Assembly: GCA_964247055.1 (NCBI GenBank)
Contig: OZ176052.1
Location: 9,362,001-9,426,000, forward strand
Length of the DNA: 64,000 nt
Direction: 5' to 3'
Source: Paragordius varius
Taxonomy: Eukaryota; Nematomorpha
Below the pieces are notes generated by a model that saw only the letters and a list, made by a program, of their open reading frames with translations, was not told the DNA's origin and ran no database searches. This document shows positions 62,375-64,000 of the stretch, in pieces. Each line of letters opens with the position of its first letter. The stretch's first letter is position 1. A program made the translations under genes and the position numbers.

Positions 62375-62441
62375 AAGTTATCGATTTTTAAGTTTGAATA
62401 TCTCCCAATAAAAATATATATACATTCATAAAATCAAATTT
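62375..62441. promoter_or_regulatory. 67-bp bidirectional promoter region
   Basis: It lies between the divergent start codons of the MANSC gene and MCM5. It holds TTATCGATTT (near the DRE core TATCGATA used by replication genes in Drosophila), CCCAATAAAA, and an AATATATATA tract that could act as a TATA element in either direction. Transcription start sites must be inside it or in the opposite coding exon. Confidence 0.55.
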
Positions 62442-64000
62442 ATGGCGGGATTTGACGAATTGGGAATTTATCATAGTGCCAATTTAGTTGATGATGTTTC
62501 GTCCAACTTTGAGCAGATAAATAGAACTAACATCCTTAAACGCTTAAAAGACTTTGTAAAAAACTTTTGTTTGGATTCTTTTAATTACATATACAGGTTT
62601 TTTTGTTTCATTTACATTACAGAGATCAATTACGACGTAATTGTGACCTTGGGAAAAATTGGTTGGAAGTTAATTTAGAAGACTTATCAAATTTTGATGA
62701 AGAACTGGGAGATAAATTATGGAATCTTCCCACAGAAATTATACCTATTTTTGAGATTGCATTGAAAGAAGTTATGGAGGAATTATTTTTGAAGGAGAGT
62801 GTTAGCGATTTGCAAATAATACTCAACACAAAAGCCAACCCAGTAAGCTTAAGGGATCTTAAGGTTTTACAACTAATAATCATCTAGTCAAATCAAGTAT
62901 CAAAACTTATAAAAATACCTGGGATAATAATATCTGCATCCTCAATCCGTACAAGAGCTATTGAATTATTTTTGCAATGCAAAAATTGTAAAAATGTGAA
63001 AACAAATATCAAGCTTAAATATGGTTTAGATGGATATTCCTTGCCCAGGAAATGCGACCAGTAATTAATCTACAAACCTAAAATAAATTATTAAGATTTT
63101 TATATTAACTTATCTAAGCGAATTGTCCACTTTATATTCATTCCCACAGCACATATACAAAAAACACTATTCATGACCATGTATCGATATTTATTTATTT
63201 TTGTTGAATTTTAAAATAAGAAGTTGCTTTGCTTTATCTAATGTCAATGGGTAAATCATGATTATTTTTTTAGTATTGTATAGGATGTAAATAAATAGTG
63301 AATTCAAACCTTGGTTAAAATTTAAATATTTTACCTACTTTTTAGGAATATTCTTATGGGCACAGTGGAAAAATGTCCCTTAGATCCCTACATAATAATT
63401 GGAGAAAAGTGTAAATGCATTGATGTTCAAACTCTTAAACTACAAGAAACTCCGGAAGACACACCGACTGGTGAAATGCCTCGTCACATTCTCCTTTATT
63501 GTGATCGGTTTTAAACCTTTTAAATTTTTCTGAAAAATATTTTTTCACACTTCCGTAACTAATTTGAAAATATTAATTTAATTATATATTTTATGTGGTT
63601 TAGAAATTTGATTGAAAGAGTTGTACCTGGAAACAAAATTAATGTATTGGGAATATATGTTATCAAAAAACTTACTAAACAGGTATAATTTTAGTTAATA
63701 GAGGCTATGTTTTTAAAACGAATTTTAATGTCCATTTATTATATGTTTTTATATTTTTTTATTAAAACTTATCCAAAAAATGGTTTTCAATTTAATATTT
63801 ATCAAATTTGTTTACTTATAATGAGTCTTTAATAATTATGCCATACTTAACATTTATGATATACACACTGGGTTTAAAAATAAATAAGAAAAGGCTTTTG
63901 ATTAATTCCTTATTTGCTTCAGAAACCCGGTTCAAGCAATGCCGGTACAAGAAGTCCCTATTTACGTGTTGTTGGATTCGATTTTAATCCTCAAAATCTT
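62442..64000 (+). CDS. MCM5: DNA replication licensing factor MCM5, N-terminal part
   Basis: Exons 62442-62596, 62623-62863, 62888-63060, 63346-63507, 63604-63682 and 63923 onward; the window ends inside the sixth. The first 296 residues align with MCM5: [48 protein letters not shown], a C4 zinc region (LQCKNCKN ... LPRKCDQ ... KCPLDPY ... KCKCID), [41 protein letters not shown]5 is a subunit of the hexameric MCM2-7 replicative helicase; the AAA+ motor half lies beyond the window. The first two introns are 26 and 24 nt. Expression is probably cell-cycle linked, through the shared 67-bp promoter. Confidence 0.97.
62597..62622 (+). other. Ultra-short intron, 26 nt (MCM5 intron 1)
   Basis: GT-AG ends, T-rich, not a multiple of three. 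Splicing joins NYIY to RDQLRRNC, matching the conserved YRDELKRHYNLG of MCM5. Confidence 0.92.
62864..62887 (+). other. Ultra-short intron, 24 nt (MCM5 intron 2)
   Basis: GT-AG ends with an AACTAATAA branch-like motif. It is a multiple of three but carries an in-frame stop at its end. Splicing joins LRDLK to [12 protein letters not shown], matching the vertebrate IRSLKSDMMSHLVKIPG without a gap. Confidence 0.92.

Overview
This is an AT-rich nuclear window from an invertebrate animal. The genes are intron-rich with GT-AG introns, and the proteins are metazoan orthologues (TTC17, YLPM1, MCM5, and a MANSC/LDL-A receptor-like protein). The repeats are typical animal ones: Ty3-type LTR elements, RTE-type LINEs, a Penelope-like remnant, hAT and TTAA-target MITEs, a Helitron-like element and foldback elements. 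I cannot fix the phylum. The most informative trait is a class of ultra-short introns (22-30 nt) in all four recognised host genes.

Layout. 1-5,190: a giant inverted-repeat (foldback) element of about 4.7 kb inserted in a TTAA-target MITE copy. 5,190-6,230: AT-rich DNA with half of a second foldback family. 6,230-16,098: a deep transposon nest. A TTAA-MITE holds a hAT-like element; the hAT holds a Helitron-like tandem-repeat element, which itself carries a Ty3 LTR retrotransposon, and also a TTAA-MITE with another MITE inside it. 16,254-32,950 (+): TTC17 orthologue, about 29 exons, with LINE and LTR fossils in its large introns. About 33,047-33,298 (-): terminal exon of an unrecognised convergent gene. 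33.3-43.5 kb: intergenic, with LINE and Penelope fossils, foldback MITEs, a small hAT MITE with perfect target duplication, and two TTAA-MITEs. 43,589-58,980 (+): YLPM1/ZAP3 orthologue, 22 exons. 59,212-62,374 (-): single-pass membrane protein with MANSC and LDL-A domains, 10 exons. 62,442-end (+): MCM5, cut by the window edge. The last two genes are divergent, with only 67 bp between start codons.

The genes look functionally unrelated: TTC17 (actin and ciliogenesis), YLPM1 (nuclear RNA/PP1-associated), a receptor-like protein, and MCM5 (replicative helicase). They share the short-intron architecture. The exon models of YLPM1 and the MANSC gene add up to exact multiples of three with continuous phases, so the short introns are not an artefact of forcing frames. 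No rRNA, tRNA gene or CRISPR array was seen. Exon boundaries were read by eye from splice motifs, phase and remembered family sequences, so individual junctions may be off, most likely in the middle of TTC17.
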